48,650 nucleotides of DNA, taken from the NCBI GenBank assembly GCA_001800975.1, contig MGWK01000061.1, positions 1 to 48,650 on the forward strand. Reading direction: 5' to 3'. Below, one piece after another: positions 1 to 9,100 of this stretch; the first letter of the stretch is position 1, and every line of letters begins with the position of its first letter. The translations under genes were made by a program, and so were the position numbers. The notes beneath the pieces are model-generated. The model had not been told where the DNA came from. It worked only from the letters and a program-made list of their open reading frames with translations, and made no database searches. The DNA comes from Flavobacteria bacterium RIFCSPLOWO2_12_FULL_35_11 (lineage in GTDB: Bacteria > Bacteroidota > Bacteroidia > Flavobacteriales > Flavobacteriaceae).

Positions 1-228
1 AGCCGAAACTTCCTGTTTCCTGAAGAATTTAGTATATCTGGTAACTTTTAACGAATCCTTAGCATCACTTCATTTCTAAAACAACACCAAAGAAAGTTAA
101 ATTAGCAAATGTCTATAACCCTTCATAAATCCTCAATACTTTTCAGTTATGAAGATTTGTTTTTTATTTTCTAAATCAATGAACTTAATTAATATGCCAA
201 AATTACATCATCAATACTTTCTCTAAAA

Positions 229-297
229 TGATCTTTATCAAATTACGCTATGATTGTTATCAAATTACCGTGTTATTATGTGATTGTTATCAAATTA
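229..297. repeat. Short imperfect direct repeats (17-bp unit, three copies)
   Basis: The 17-base unit TGATTGTTATCAAATTA occurs exactly at 251-267 and 281-297, a 30-base period. A third copy with two mismatches lies at 229-245. The rest of 1-430 is AT-rich with no convincing gene. The repeats could be regulator binding sites or leftovers of a decayed element; no flanking gene supports either choice. Confidence 0.5.
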
Positions 298-533
298 ACT
301 ATTGACAAAAGACAAAAATGTTTTATTTCAAAATAAACAGTTAAACTATATTTTATTTTTTCCCTCTCAAGATCTATTTTGCAATGGAAAGGATGTGTCA
401 TTTTAAAATTAACCTTAGCAATGTATCTTTAGTATAAATAGTATTGGCAGAATTGGCCACTAATTGACCGCTTATCGGCCATCATAATAATAACATCAAT
501 AATGAAAATGTCCAATTTAGTATTATCTTACAA

Positions 534-695
534 ATGGGGATATTACATACAACTGGACTAAATGAATTGTCCAACAATCCTAAAACTAAATTAAGAGTTA
601 CCGAACTATATAAAATTGCCTTAGCGATTGAAGTTAATCCTTGCGAAATGCTAAAAGAAATTTGCAAAGGAATTAAGTTTAAGTCAATCGAATAG
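534..695 (+). pseudogene. XRE-family helix-turn-helix regulator, C-terminal relic
   Basis: The open frame from the ATG at 534 to the TAG at 693-695 encodes about 53 residues. Its end, with LRVTELYKIALAIEVNPCEM, is the typical last part of an XRE/HTH_3 DNA-binding domain in Bacteroidota regulators. The N-terminal helices are missing. The same frame continues upstream but meets TGA at 465-467 and TAA at 435-437, so the start of the domain is broken or deleted. It lies beside a recombinase relic, which fits a decayed mobile element in which such a regulator often accompanies the integrase. A tiny functional protein is possible but less likely. Confidence 0.55.
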
Positions 696-732
696 GAAAC
701 TATTTATTATGTATGTGGAGTTTGAAGGTGAT

Positions 733-809
733 TTAGATTATTGCTCTATTGAGCTCTTTTTCCTTAAACCGCATCAAAAGGTTACCAATATCCTCACTTA
801 TTTTTGATT
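733..809 (-). pseudogene. Tyrosine recombinase, 3' tail relic (direct repeat of the integrase gene end)
   Basis: Bases 754-809 match 18005-18060, the end of the full-length recombinase gene, at 54 of 56 positions in the same orientation. Translated on the minus strand this gives SKISEDIGNLLMRFKEK and then a different tail, ELNRAII, with a TAA at 733-735. Directly 5' of the conserved stretch the frame is closed by a TAA (808-810), so everything including the catalytic core is gone. It is the remnant of a second, related integrase gene, and it marks the left edge of a roughly 17-kb accessory segment. Confidence 0.8.
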
Positions 810-863
810 AATTAATCGCAAAATCAATTTAAATTTATACACTTTGTTGAAATTTATTCCTAT

Positions 864-925
864 TTAACGCGAGTTCGATATAGAAATAAACATTGGTTTA
901 TTGGCTTAATTCGAACTCACGTTAA
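864..925. repeat. 15-bp inverted repeat, 32-base spacer
   Basis: TTAACGCGAGTTCGA at 864-878 is mirrored by TCGAACTCACGTTAA at 911-925 with one mismatch, so a 15-bp stem with a 32-base loop can form. No gene lies inside. It could be the ends of a very small non-autonomous element, a regulator site or a transcript hairpin. Nothing in the sequence decides among these. Confidence 0.5.
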
Positions 926-981
926 TTATTTATCCAACGAAAAATGAGTTTTTCAGCCATAAAGTATATTTGGCAAAATGA

Positions 982-1013
982 AAATAGGCAACCCAAAACT
1001 AAGCTGCCTATTT
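982..1013 (-). terminator. Stem-loop terminator after the DUF2911 gene
   Basis: AAATAGGCA (982-990) pairs perfectly with TGCCTATTT (1005-1013) around a 14-base loop. Read on the minus strand the stem is followed by a T-rich stretch (TATTTTCATTTTG). It lies about 130 bases past the stop codon of the last minus-strand gene, so it most likely ends that transcript. Confidence 0.55.
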
Positions 1014-1140
1014 AACTGCAAATGCATTAATTTTATTGCTGTTATGTTGATCTCCATAAGAGCATAATTCCTCTTCAAATTAATGATGAAATAATTCACA
1101 TCGCTATTTTGAATACTTTATTGATGATGTAAAAACAGAA

Positions 1141-1977
1141 TTATTGTTTTTTCCATTCGGCTATAGATTCTTCATTCATTCTTATATAATCAGCGTTTTT
1201 AGAATTCTTTGCCCTTGCCAAAGATCTTTCTGCCCATATTATGGCCTCTTTTTTGTTACCCATATTGCCCAAAATCAGTGCTTTCATTCTTAAATTGCCA
1301 TAACCCTCACCTTGAGAAATTGCTTTATCAATATATTCAAGAGCAGATTTCAATTCAATACCTTTTTCATAATAATAAGCTGCAATAGTCTCATAGTCCT
1401 TTTTTGAAGGTCCAGCCAATTTTTGTTTAATTTCAGACATAATTCTTGTATTCGGATTATTTACCAATGGGATTCTAATAAGTGTATTTTCCCAAGCAAG
1501 TACCAAATCACTCGAATTATTGATAATATTTTCGGTCTGTATGGTGAAAGTTTCGATTAATTGATTTGTTCTTTCCGGTTTTATTTTAACTTCCAAAGTA
1601 TTAAACTCAGGTTTGTAATTTTCATAACTTACCTCAAGGTTCTTATTGAAAATAATTGTCCATTCATCTTTATTTGGAATTGCCAACACAACATACTTGC
1701 CTTTTGACAGTCCTTTCCCAGCAACTGTAATTGAATCTGAAGTACTAAATATAGTTGAAGCATTTGCTCCAACTCTCCAAATTTTATCATAAATAACAAC
1801 GTTTCCAAAAATTTCTCTGCCCTTTACACTTGGTCTGCTATATTCCATCTTGATTTCTGTAAGCCCAAATTTTTGACTAAACGACGCTCCTGGACTTGGA
1901 ACTGGCGTATTTATTTGAGCTAAAATTGTTAAACTCATAAAGCCAAATAATCCTAATAATAATAATGTTCTTTTCAT
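1141..1977 (-). CDS. DUF2911 domain protein, secreted
   Basis: This protein of about 278 residues starts with a Sec signal peptide (MKRTLLLLGLFGFMSLTILAQ) followed by a DUF2911 domain of roughly residues 25-175, with the recognisable stretches PGASFSQKFG, YSRPSVKGREIFG and WRVGANASTIF. A helical, TPR-like C-terminus follows (about 195-278; YYYEKGIELKSALEYIDKAI). The biochemical role of DUF2911 is not known; such proteins are common secreted or periplasmic proteins in Bacteroidota. The ATG at 1977 is preferred because it gives a clean signal peptide. A longer in-frame start exists because the first 57 bases of the gene are tandemly duplicated. It follows the peptidase/amidohydrolase operon but is separated from it by a hairpin, so it may be transcribed on its own. 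Confidence 0.8.
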   Translation of the reverse strand: MKRTLLLLGLFGFMSLTILAQINTPVPSPGASFSQKFGLTEIKMEYSRPSVKGREIFGNVVIYDKIWRVGANASTIFSTSDSITVAGKGLSKGKYVVLAIPNKDEWTIIFNKNLEVSYENYKPEFNTLEVKIKPERTNQLIETFTIQTENIINNSSDLVLAWENTLIRIPLVNNPNTRIMSEIKQKLAGPSKKDYETIAAYYYEKGIELKSALEYIDKAISQGEGYGNLRMKALILGNMGNKKEAIIWAERSLARAKNSKNADYIRMNEESIAEWKKQ

Positions 1978-2067
1978 TGTAAATAATGTTTTAAAATTGT
2001 TAAAAATTAATCCCGATAATAATGTTCTTTTCATTGTAAATAATGTTATAAAGTTGATAAAAATTAA
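1959..2067 (-). repeat. In-frame 57-bp tandem duplication over the DUF2911 start
   Basis: Bases 1959-2010 recur at 2016-2067 with an offset of 57 and only a few mismatches. Each copy contains an ATG followed by codons for KRTLL (ATGs at 1977 and 2034). The offset is a multiple of three, so the upstream copy is an in-frame 19-codon extension, and either ATG could begin translation. Confidence 0.8.
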
Positions 2068-2094
2068 ATGCATACTCCATCTGGAGTGCAACAG

Positions 2095-2117
2095 ATAACC
2101 CAATCTGCAAGGGTTAT
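2095..2117. other. Hairpin between the M14 peptidase and DUF2911 genes
   Basis: ATAACCC (2095-2101) pairs with GGGTTAT (2111-2117) around a 9-base loop, and the stem can be extended imperfectly on both sides. It starts about 50 bases past the peptidase stop. There is no T-run, so it may be an RNA-stabilising or weak termination hairpin. Confidence 0.35.
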
Positions 2118-2165
2118 ATCTAATAATTTGGTTTGGTTATTTCTCGTGCAAAATAGAGGTTAGTG

Positions 2166-3431
2166 CTATAATTTAGAAAGCATCAATTTCATCAATTCAA
2201 TAGCACTCGTTTTTCCTTTCAAAATAATAAAATCCCTATCTGTATTATCCCCAATTTCATAAACTAGTGCTTCCATACCATGAGAAACATAAAAATAATT
2301 GCGCGATATAATGGCCGGCTCCATTTTATCACTAGGACTAATATTTGGATTATATCCGGGAATTTCCTTTTTTACATGAGCTAACCACTCTGGCACCAAT
2401 CCAGACATATTGCCTTTATAAGTATCTGCTATGGTATAATATATATCGTCATAAGTAGAATGAAAATCAATTCCGAAATAAAATTTTCCATTTGTTTTTC
2501 TTTCCCTTTCTTTTATGAATTCACTCACCGCCAATGTTTCAGGCTGATTAAAAGAAGTCCAATCTCTGTTTAGATCTATCCCGCCAACATTATGTCTCCA
2601 AAATCCATTATCAACCCCGTCAGGATTCATTAGTGGCACCACATAGGTTGTAAATTTTTTTCTGAATTCTTTAGCTATTTTTAAGTCGGAGCTTATGGTT
2701 TCCACAAACGCTTTCATTGCCAAATATCCAGTAACTTCAGGTGGATGTTGCCTGGAAATAACAATAAGCATTCTTTTAGTGTTTTCTTCACCTATGGTTA
2801 AAGCAGTTAGAGGCCTTCCTTCCTTGCTCTTACCAATCTGCCTGTTTGAAATAAATGGTTTTTTTGATAAATCTTCACTCCATTTTTTAATATGCTTTGA
2901 AGTTTGAAGCTCTTGGGCACTTACCCATAAAGTATCTTGATTAACGTTTAACTTCATTTGCACTTTCGTTGGAAGCGACTTTGGATCAAAATTTTTATCT
3001 CCTTTTTCAAATTCAATATAATTTGTAGAATCGATAGCTGTCCAGTTTAATCCGTCGTTACTTAATTTAGGGTAATATCTGTTCTTATTGCCTTCACCAT
3101 AAGTTAGGTTCACAATAATCTGCTTTTTCTGTTTAGACCATATTTTAAATGCGTACCATGGGCTCGTATTTATTGGAGTGTTTTCAGAAGTTATTAGCAC
3201 GGTGAATGTGCTGTCATTATCCTTTACAATACCATTTAATCGACCGCCTTCAAAATTATTGGAAAAATAAATAGTATCATCTTCAAAAGAGAAGACACCT
3301 TTCCATTGCTTTTGCACGGGTTTTGAAACAGTTGAAACTTGGTTTACGGTACCTTGCCCTTTAAAAGCAGGATTTTGGGCATAAATGTTTAGTGCAAATA
3401 CCAAACATATTAAAAGGAATACATTTTTCAT
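2166..3431 (-). CDS. M14-family zinc carboxypeptidase, secreted
   Basis: Predicted metallocarboxypeptidase acting outside the cytoplasm to remove C-terminal residues from peptides. Counting from the start at 3431 (421 residues), a signal peptide (MKNVFLLICLVFALNIYAQ) is followed by a beta-rich domain of about 170 residues and then the M14 catalytic domain. The zinc ligands are visible as HPPE (H229, E232) and the His of DFHST (H324). NPDG, DLNRDW and the probable catalytic Glu in VYEIGDN (E392) are also present, so it should be active. A start at 3464 is possible but would put 11 extra residues before the signal peptide and overlap the upstream gene. It is the last gene of the operon with the symporter and amidohydrolases, fitting breakdown of an imported or periplasmic peptide. 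Confidence 0.88.
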   Translation of the reverse strand: MKNVFLLICLVFALNIYAQNPAFKGQGTVNQVSTVSKPVQKQWKGVFSFEDDTIYFSNNFEGGRLNGIVKDNDSTFTVLITSENTPINTSPWYAFKIWSKQKKQIIVNLTYGEGNKNRYYPKLSNDGLNWTAIDSTNYIEFEKGDKNFDPKSLPTKVQMKLNVNQDTLWVSAQELQTSKHIKKWSEDLSKKPFISNRQIGKSKEGRPLTALTIGEENTKRMLIVISRQHPPEVTGYLAMKAFVETISSDLKIAKEFRKKFTTYVVPLMNPDGVDNGFWRHNVGGIDLNRDWTSFNQPETLAVSEFIKERERKTNGKFYFGIDFHSTYDDIYYTIADTYKGNMSGLVPEWLAHVKKEIPGYNPNISPSDKMEPAIISRNYFYVSHGMEALVYEIGDNTDRDFIILKGKTSAIELMKLMLSKL

Positions 3432-3450
3432 TTTGTTTTTGATTAAGAGT

Positions 3451-4821
3451 TTATTCATTTTCAAGTTTTTTAAAATATAATTTAGTGGCCTGTAGCACTT
3501 TTGGCGACAATATTATTGCGGATATCATGGTCGGGATTGCCATAAGTGCAAAGCTTATATCAATTAAACTCACAATTCCTGTCATAGAAGAAACTGCACC
3601 TATAGTAATACTGACTATATAAACATAATTATAAGCCTTCATATATTTTGTCCCGAACAGAAATGAGGTACATTTTGAGCCATAGTAAGAGTATGAAAAT
3701 AGTGAGGTAAAGGCAAAAATGGATGCTATAATTACCAGTAAATATGATCCATAATTTGGCATGGCCTGCATAAAGGCCTTTAATGTGATTGTTACTCCTT
3801 CTATATTTGGTTGTAACCAGCTATTAGTTACAAGAATAGCCAAAGCAGTTAAGGTACACACTATAATTGTATCAATAAATGGCCCTAACATAGCTAACAG
3901 TCCTTCTCTAACAGGCTCTTGATTTTTTGATGCGCCATGAGCCATGGGTGCTGTGCCAATCCCAGCTTCATTTGAAAATGCCGCCCTCCTTACACCAATA
4001 ATTATGATACTTCCAACACTGCCACCTAAAACAGCATCGCCAGAAAAAGCATCTTGAAAGATGAGATAAAAAGTGGGAATAATAGCCGTATAATTAACTA
4101 TTAAAATATAACTGATCGATAAGAAATACAATATAACCATTGCAGGAACAAGTTTGGTTGCAAAACTTGCAATTCTGTTTATGCCACCCAAAATTATCAT
4201 GGAAACTAAAATACTTATTAGAATGCCTAATATAAGTGACGAGGTCATTGATTTTTGATATCCTAAAGTAGGAAGTAAAATATCATTTAACACTTGTGTT
4301 AATTGATTGGCAGTAAAAATTGGCAGAGACCCTATAAGTCCGGCTATTGAAAAAAATATTGCCAGAGGTTTCCATTTTTTTCCTAACCCTTCCATTATGA
4401 CATACATGGGTCCACCTTGTATTTCACCCTTATCGTCTTTTCCACGATACATTACCGCTAAAGAACACGTAAAATATTTAGTTGTCATTCCAATAATGGC
4501 ACTTATCCACATCCAAAACAAAGCGCCAGGTCCACCCATGGTGATTGCTATGGCAACACCTGAGATATTTCCCATTCCTATGGTAGAAGAAAGCGCAGTG
4601 GATAATGCCTGAAAAGCACTTAATTGTCCCGGGTTATCTGTATTGTCATATTTGCCCTTTAATATTTCGATAGCATGCCAAAAATGCTTAAATGGCAATA
4701 ACCTTGAATAAATTAAAAAATAAATACCACCACCTATCAGTAATATCAATAAAGGGATGTCCCAAATCCAATTACTAAACGCTACGATAACATCTTCAAT
4801 CCCTTGTAATAGTTTATTCAT
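3451..4821 (-). CDS. Sodium:alanine/glycine symporter, AGCS family
   Basis: Inner-membrane transporter expected to bring a small neutral amino acid such as alanine or glycine into the cell with Na+. The roughly 456-residue protein has about ten hydrophobic segments and AGCS hallmarks: LSTALSSTIGMGNISGVA near residue 85, the GGP motif in MGGPGALFWMW, and EIQGGPMYVI. Length is normal for the family. ATG codons at 4830 and 4821 are both possible; the shorter start gives the usual MNKLL beginning, and both overlap the end of the amidohydrolase gene, showing tight coupling. In this operon it would take up amino acids released by the neighbouring peptidases. Confidence 0.9.
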   Translation of the reverse strand: MNKLLQGIEDVIVAFSNWIWDIPLLILLIGGGIYFLIYSRLLPFKHFWHAIEILKGKYDNTDNPGQLSAFQALSTALSSTIGMGNISGVAIAITMGGPGALFWMWISAIIGMTTKYFTCSLAVMYRGKDDKGEIQGGPMYVIMEGLGKKWKPLAIFFSIAGLIGSLPIFTANQLTQVLNDILLPTLGYQKSMTSSLILGILISILVSMIILGGINRIASFATKLVPAMVILYFLSISYILIVNYTAIIPTFYLIFQDAFSGDAVLGGSVGSIIIIGVRRAAFSNEAGIGTAPMAHGASKNQEPVREGLLAMLGPFIDTIIVCTLTALAILVTNSWLQPNIEGVTITLKAFMQAMPNYGSYLLVIIASIFAFTSLFSYSYYGSKCTSFLFGTKYMKAYNYVYIVSITIGAVSSMTGIVSLIDISFALMAIPTMISAIILSPKVLQATKLYFKKLENE

Positions 4822-6133
4822 TGTGGCCAAGTGATTTTGAGTACTGTTTATATTGACTCTGTTGCTTACCTTCTAATTCCATTCTTTTTCCTTGAATGAA
4901 AGCATGCGTAAGTTTATTTGTTCTGATATCCAAAGCATCCCCTTCTGACACAAACAATGTAGCGTCTTTTCCAACTTCCAATGACCCTAAAGTGCTATCA
5001 ACCTTTAAAATTTTTGCGGCATTTAAAGAAATTGTTTTTAAGGCATCTTCCCTATCAAGACCATAAGCGGCAGCCACACCGGCATAAAACGGTAAATTTA
5101 TGGAGTTGGAAAGCATTCCTGTATGACTTATTGCCACTACAATGCCTTCTTTAGCAAGAAGGTAAGGTAGTTTATAGCGCATATCGAAGTCCATATCGTC
5201 TTGATCAGGCATACTATGGGTTGGTGGCAGGATTACAGGAATCTTATGTTCCTTTAAAAAATCCTTGACCAACAATGCTGATTCTGCTGATACAAGTGCA
5301 ATATGGTCTATGCCCATTTCTTTTGAAAACTGAATGCTTTCAATGATTTCTTTCGGACTTTCGGCATGAATAAATAAAGACAGCGTACCATTAAATAACC
5401 CTTGCATAGACTGCAGCTTTAAGTTAGGAACCTTATTAACCTCTTTGCCATAGGCTTTTGCCTGATTAAATAGATTTTTCAATTCTTCAATGTTTGTATT
5501 GTAACTGCTATTTGGTTTTAATTGGGTAGTAAGTGTTGCTTCATCAAACGATGACCTCATGGAATTTGGCCAATTTATATGAATGGCTGCCCCAAATTTG
5601 TACAATGATTCCTCCCAATCCCCGCCATCAAGTTTCATTACTGATGATGTTCCAGAAACCAAACCGCCCACTGGGGCTGTTTCAACTGTAAAAATGCCGT
5701 TAAATCTTAAAACAGGCAAATAATCTGATTCTGAATTAAATGCATAAGCCGTATTCAAATTAGGATTAATGTTTCCTTCTTCATTAGTGTCATTTGATTG
5801 CGGAACAGCGCTGATTTCTTGAATCCCTATCAAAGAATTCAGCAAAATAAAACCCGGGTAAATATGCTGTCCGGTAACATCGAATATTTGATAGGTTCCA
5901 GAATCAAGATTTATGGAATCTGTAGTGCCCATTACTGATATTTTACCATTATTAAAACCTATAACTGCATTTGTTATCACTTTACCATTGCCAATATGTA
6001 AGGTGCCTCCAACCAATGCGGTAGGTTCCTTTGTATTTTTTGTGGCCAAGTTCCCCTGTGAAAAGAGGTTGAAAGGCAGACAGCAAATAGCTGTTAAAAT
6101 AAGGAGTCTATAGTGTATATTAAAATTCATCAT
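4814..6133 (-). CDS. Amidohydrolase-like protein, metal site degenerate, exported
   Basis: A 439-residue protein with an N-terminal signal peptide (about 1-25), a small beta domain (40-95) and an amidohydrolase-type barrel. The C-terminal GSLEVGKDATLFVSEGD is typical of the imidazolonepropionase-like amidohydrolase superfamily. Where active members carry PGFIDxHxH, this one reads PGFILLNSLIG (about residues 93-103), so both metal-binding histidines are missing. The usual late Asp is also replaced (ISHTGM). It is therefore probably non-catalytic or altered in mechanism and may act as partner to the 1008-residue protein encoded 14 bases upstream. Substrate unknown. Two adjacent ATGs (6133, 6130) give nearly the same product. 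Confidence 0.8.
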   Translation of the reverse strand: MMNFNIHYRLLILTAICCLPFNLFSQGNLATKNTKEPTALVGGTLHIGNGKVITNAVIGFNNGKISVMGTTDSINLDSGTYQIFDVTGQHIYPGFILLNSLIGIQEISAVPQSNDTNEEGNINPNLNTAYAFNSESDYLPVLRFNGIFTVETAPVGGLVSGTSSVMKLDGGDWEESLYKFGAAIHINWPNSMRSSFDEATLTTQLKPNSSYNTNIEELKNLFNQAKAYGKEVNKVPNLKLQSMQGLFNGTLSLFIHAESPKEIIESIQFSKEMGIDHIALVSAESALLVKDFLKEHKIPVILPPTHSMPDQDDMDFDMRYKLPYLLAKEGIVVAISHTGMLSNSINLPFYAGVAAAYGLDREDALKTISLNAAKILKVDSTLGSLEVGKDATLFVSEGDALDIRTNKLTHAFIQGKRMELEGKQQSQYKQYSKSLGHNE

Positions 6134-6147
6134 TCTTGGTTTTAAAG

Positions 6148-9100
6148 TTAATTTTGAGCCTCTATATACTCACAGGTAAGTTCTGGTTGTGGTGTGGAAA
6201 TTCGCGGTAGTACATTAGCGCCTGATTTAATTTCTTTCTTCATTGCGTTAATTATTCTGGTTCTTTCCGTCTGGATGTCCTTTCTCAATTGGATATCTTT
6301 TTCAATATCAAAATATACAGTGCCGTCTATTATTGTTTTTTCGGCTTTGGCATAAATGGACAACGGGTTATCTGACCACAATACAACATCGGCAGATTTT
6401 CCAACCTTAATACTACCCATGGTATCGTCCAAATGCAACAATTTAGCTGGGTTAAGGGTCACTAATTTTAAAGCGTCTTCCTCACTCATATTGCCATACT
6501 TAATCGATTTTGCCGCCTCTTGATTAAGATGGCGAATGGTTTCCGCACTGTCGGAATTAATGGCAGTAACAACGCCCTCATTGTGCATTATAGTGGCATT
6601 ATAGGGAATTGCGTTCCTGGTTTCCCATTTAAAATTCCATTTATCTGAAAAAGTGGAACCTCCAACACCGTGTTCCAACATTTTGTCAGCAATTCTATAG
6701 CCCTCCAAAACATGCGTAAAGGTGTTGATTTTAAAATTGAACCGCTCCGCAACATCCATAAGCATCAACATTTCGCCTTGTTGATAGGCATGACAAGAAA
6801 TAAATCGTTTGCCTTCCATGACTTCCAACAAGACCTGGTTAACCAAATCCACTCTAGGTTTTACGGTATTGTCTTTCTTTTTTAAAGCATTAAACTCCTG
6901 CCAATTTTTTTTATATGCCACTGCCTGTGTAAACGCATCGGTATATACTTGTTCCATTCCCATTAATGACCTTGGAAACCTAATTGAAGCTCCTCTACTT
7001 GCTCTTTTCGGGTTTTCCCCTAAAGCAAATTTTATGGTAGGCTTCGCATTTTCTATTTGCAATCCTTCCGGATTTTCTCCCCATCTTAACTTTATAAGTG
7101 CAGACTGGCCTCCAATTGCGTCGGACGAGCCGTGCAATATTTGAGCGGCCACAACACCACCTGCCAATGAACTGTAAATATTAATGAGTTCTGAATTTAA
7201 AACATCGGTCATTCTAACCATTGCTGAAACTATTGCAGTTTCGTTTATGGAGGTCAATGCAATATGGGAATGTTCATCAATAATCCCCGCGGTTAAATGC
7301 TTTCCTTTGCCATCTATAATTTTTATATTTGGGGCATTTATGTTTTTTCCAATTTGGGATATCTTTCCACCTTTAAGCAGTACGTCAGTTTCTGTTAAAA
7401 TACCCTCCTTTTCATTGGTCCAAACTGTTGCGTTTTTTATTAAAACATCTTGTTGTTTGGGTTTTTCAGAGCTCCCGAAGGCAACAAACGGAAAAATAAC
7501 ATCACCCAATTCCCTTTTTAGCAAAGGCATTTCTTTCTGTTGATTTGCTACATTTTGCAATGGGTCTTTTATTTTAGTGGCTCCCCATTCAATCCATTTA
7601 CCGTCATTGCGTTGCCCTTTACCTTGTATAACCATTTTTTCAGTGTCGTTATTTACCCAACCTTCTAAACGATAAAAAGATTCAGAATCTTTATTAAATT
7701 GAATGGTTACCATATCTCCAGATAATTTAAAATCTGTTTTTATTTCGATTGAATTTTTAGAAAGAATAATTGCATTATAACCCTTTTTGACATTTTCAAC
7801 CACTAAAGAGTAATCTTCACCATCAACAGAAAGAGTATAGGTTCCAAGAATTGAAGAATCAACCTCTTGGTCAACAATATATTTTTTGCCTTGTACCCAA
7901 TTTTCATAAATGACAGTATTATCAGCAAAAATATCACCTGAAGTAATCAAGAAATTTGCCAATTTTCCACTTTCTAAAGTACCTATTTTATCTTCTTGAC
8001 CCAATAATTTTGCCGGAAGCAATGTTAGGCTATTCAAGGCATGTTTAGGGCTTAAACCATATTTTACCGCTTTTCTGAGGTTAGATAAAAAATTATCGCT
8101 GTTTTTTAAACCATGTGAAGTGATTACAAATTCTATACCTTTTTCTTCAAGACGTGCCGGATTAGCTGGTGCCAATTCCCAGTGCTTTAAGTCGGCCAAA
8201 GAAATTCTTTCAGTATCAAAAGGACTGGAAACGTTATAAGCCTCAGGAAAATTAAGCGGAATTATAAAGGTTGCATTTAACGCTTTAATTTCATCTATTC
8301 GTTGATACTCGTCTCCACCGCCTTTAATAATATAGTCAATATTAAATTCGTTCGCTATTTTTTGTGCGCTTAAGGCCTGCAACCAACCATTGGTTTCAAA
8401 TATTTGCGGAAGATTTTTTGTTTCTAAAATAGCGTCTAAAGATTGATCATTAAATGGCTTATCCTTAAATTGGCCATACCATTGGGCATCATAATATGTT
8501 TGTCGCAAAAGCGCAATGCTTCCCATAGGCGAGGCGGGATAATCTTGGGTTGAGCTGCCTTTATTCATTGAAAAATGAGTTGCAGCATCCGTTTGCAACA
8601 TTTCATTATTTTCATTGGTTTCTCCAAGGGCAACTAATGAAGCAGTTCCTCTGGCAATGCCATCAGGCCTAAATGTTGAAATTAGCCCAAAACCTTGTTG
8701 ACGAAATAGTTGTGCTTGTTTTTTGTCAATTAAAAAATGTTCTGATGCATTATATTCCGATTTTATGGACTCATTTGAATTGTAAGAACCTTTCGTATTC
8801 GTTTGCATTTGTTCACTATTGGCTCTCGGAGGCCTCTTTACTTCGGGCATTCCATAAGTATTGAAAATATCAATAAAAGAAGGATATATATATTTTCCTT
8901 TAGCATCGATTTCGGTATATCCCAGAGGCACGCTTTTTGTGCTGGCCACTTTTTCGATATGGCCATCTCGTATTAACAACGTAGCGTTTTGCAACATCAT
9001 CCCAGGCGTGTAAATGATCGTTGCATTGGTAATGGCAAATTTATTTGATCGATGATCAGATATGTCGTTATCGGGAAACGTTACTTGACTGCTTCCTGTA

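Noticed and set aside
1-120. C-terminal end of a gene entering from the left edge
   Set aside because: Short open frames exist (for example ending near base 51) but none shows recognisable protein features.
229-297. CRISPR-like array
   Set aside because: Only two exact copies of a 17-base unit, uneven spacing (22 and 30 bases), no cas genes and no typical repeat structure.
903-921. Left attachment site copying the tRNA-Pro T arm
   Set aside because: Only about eight bases (ATTCGAAC) agree with the tRNA 3' region, too few to separate from the common TTCGA T-loop pattern or chance.
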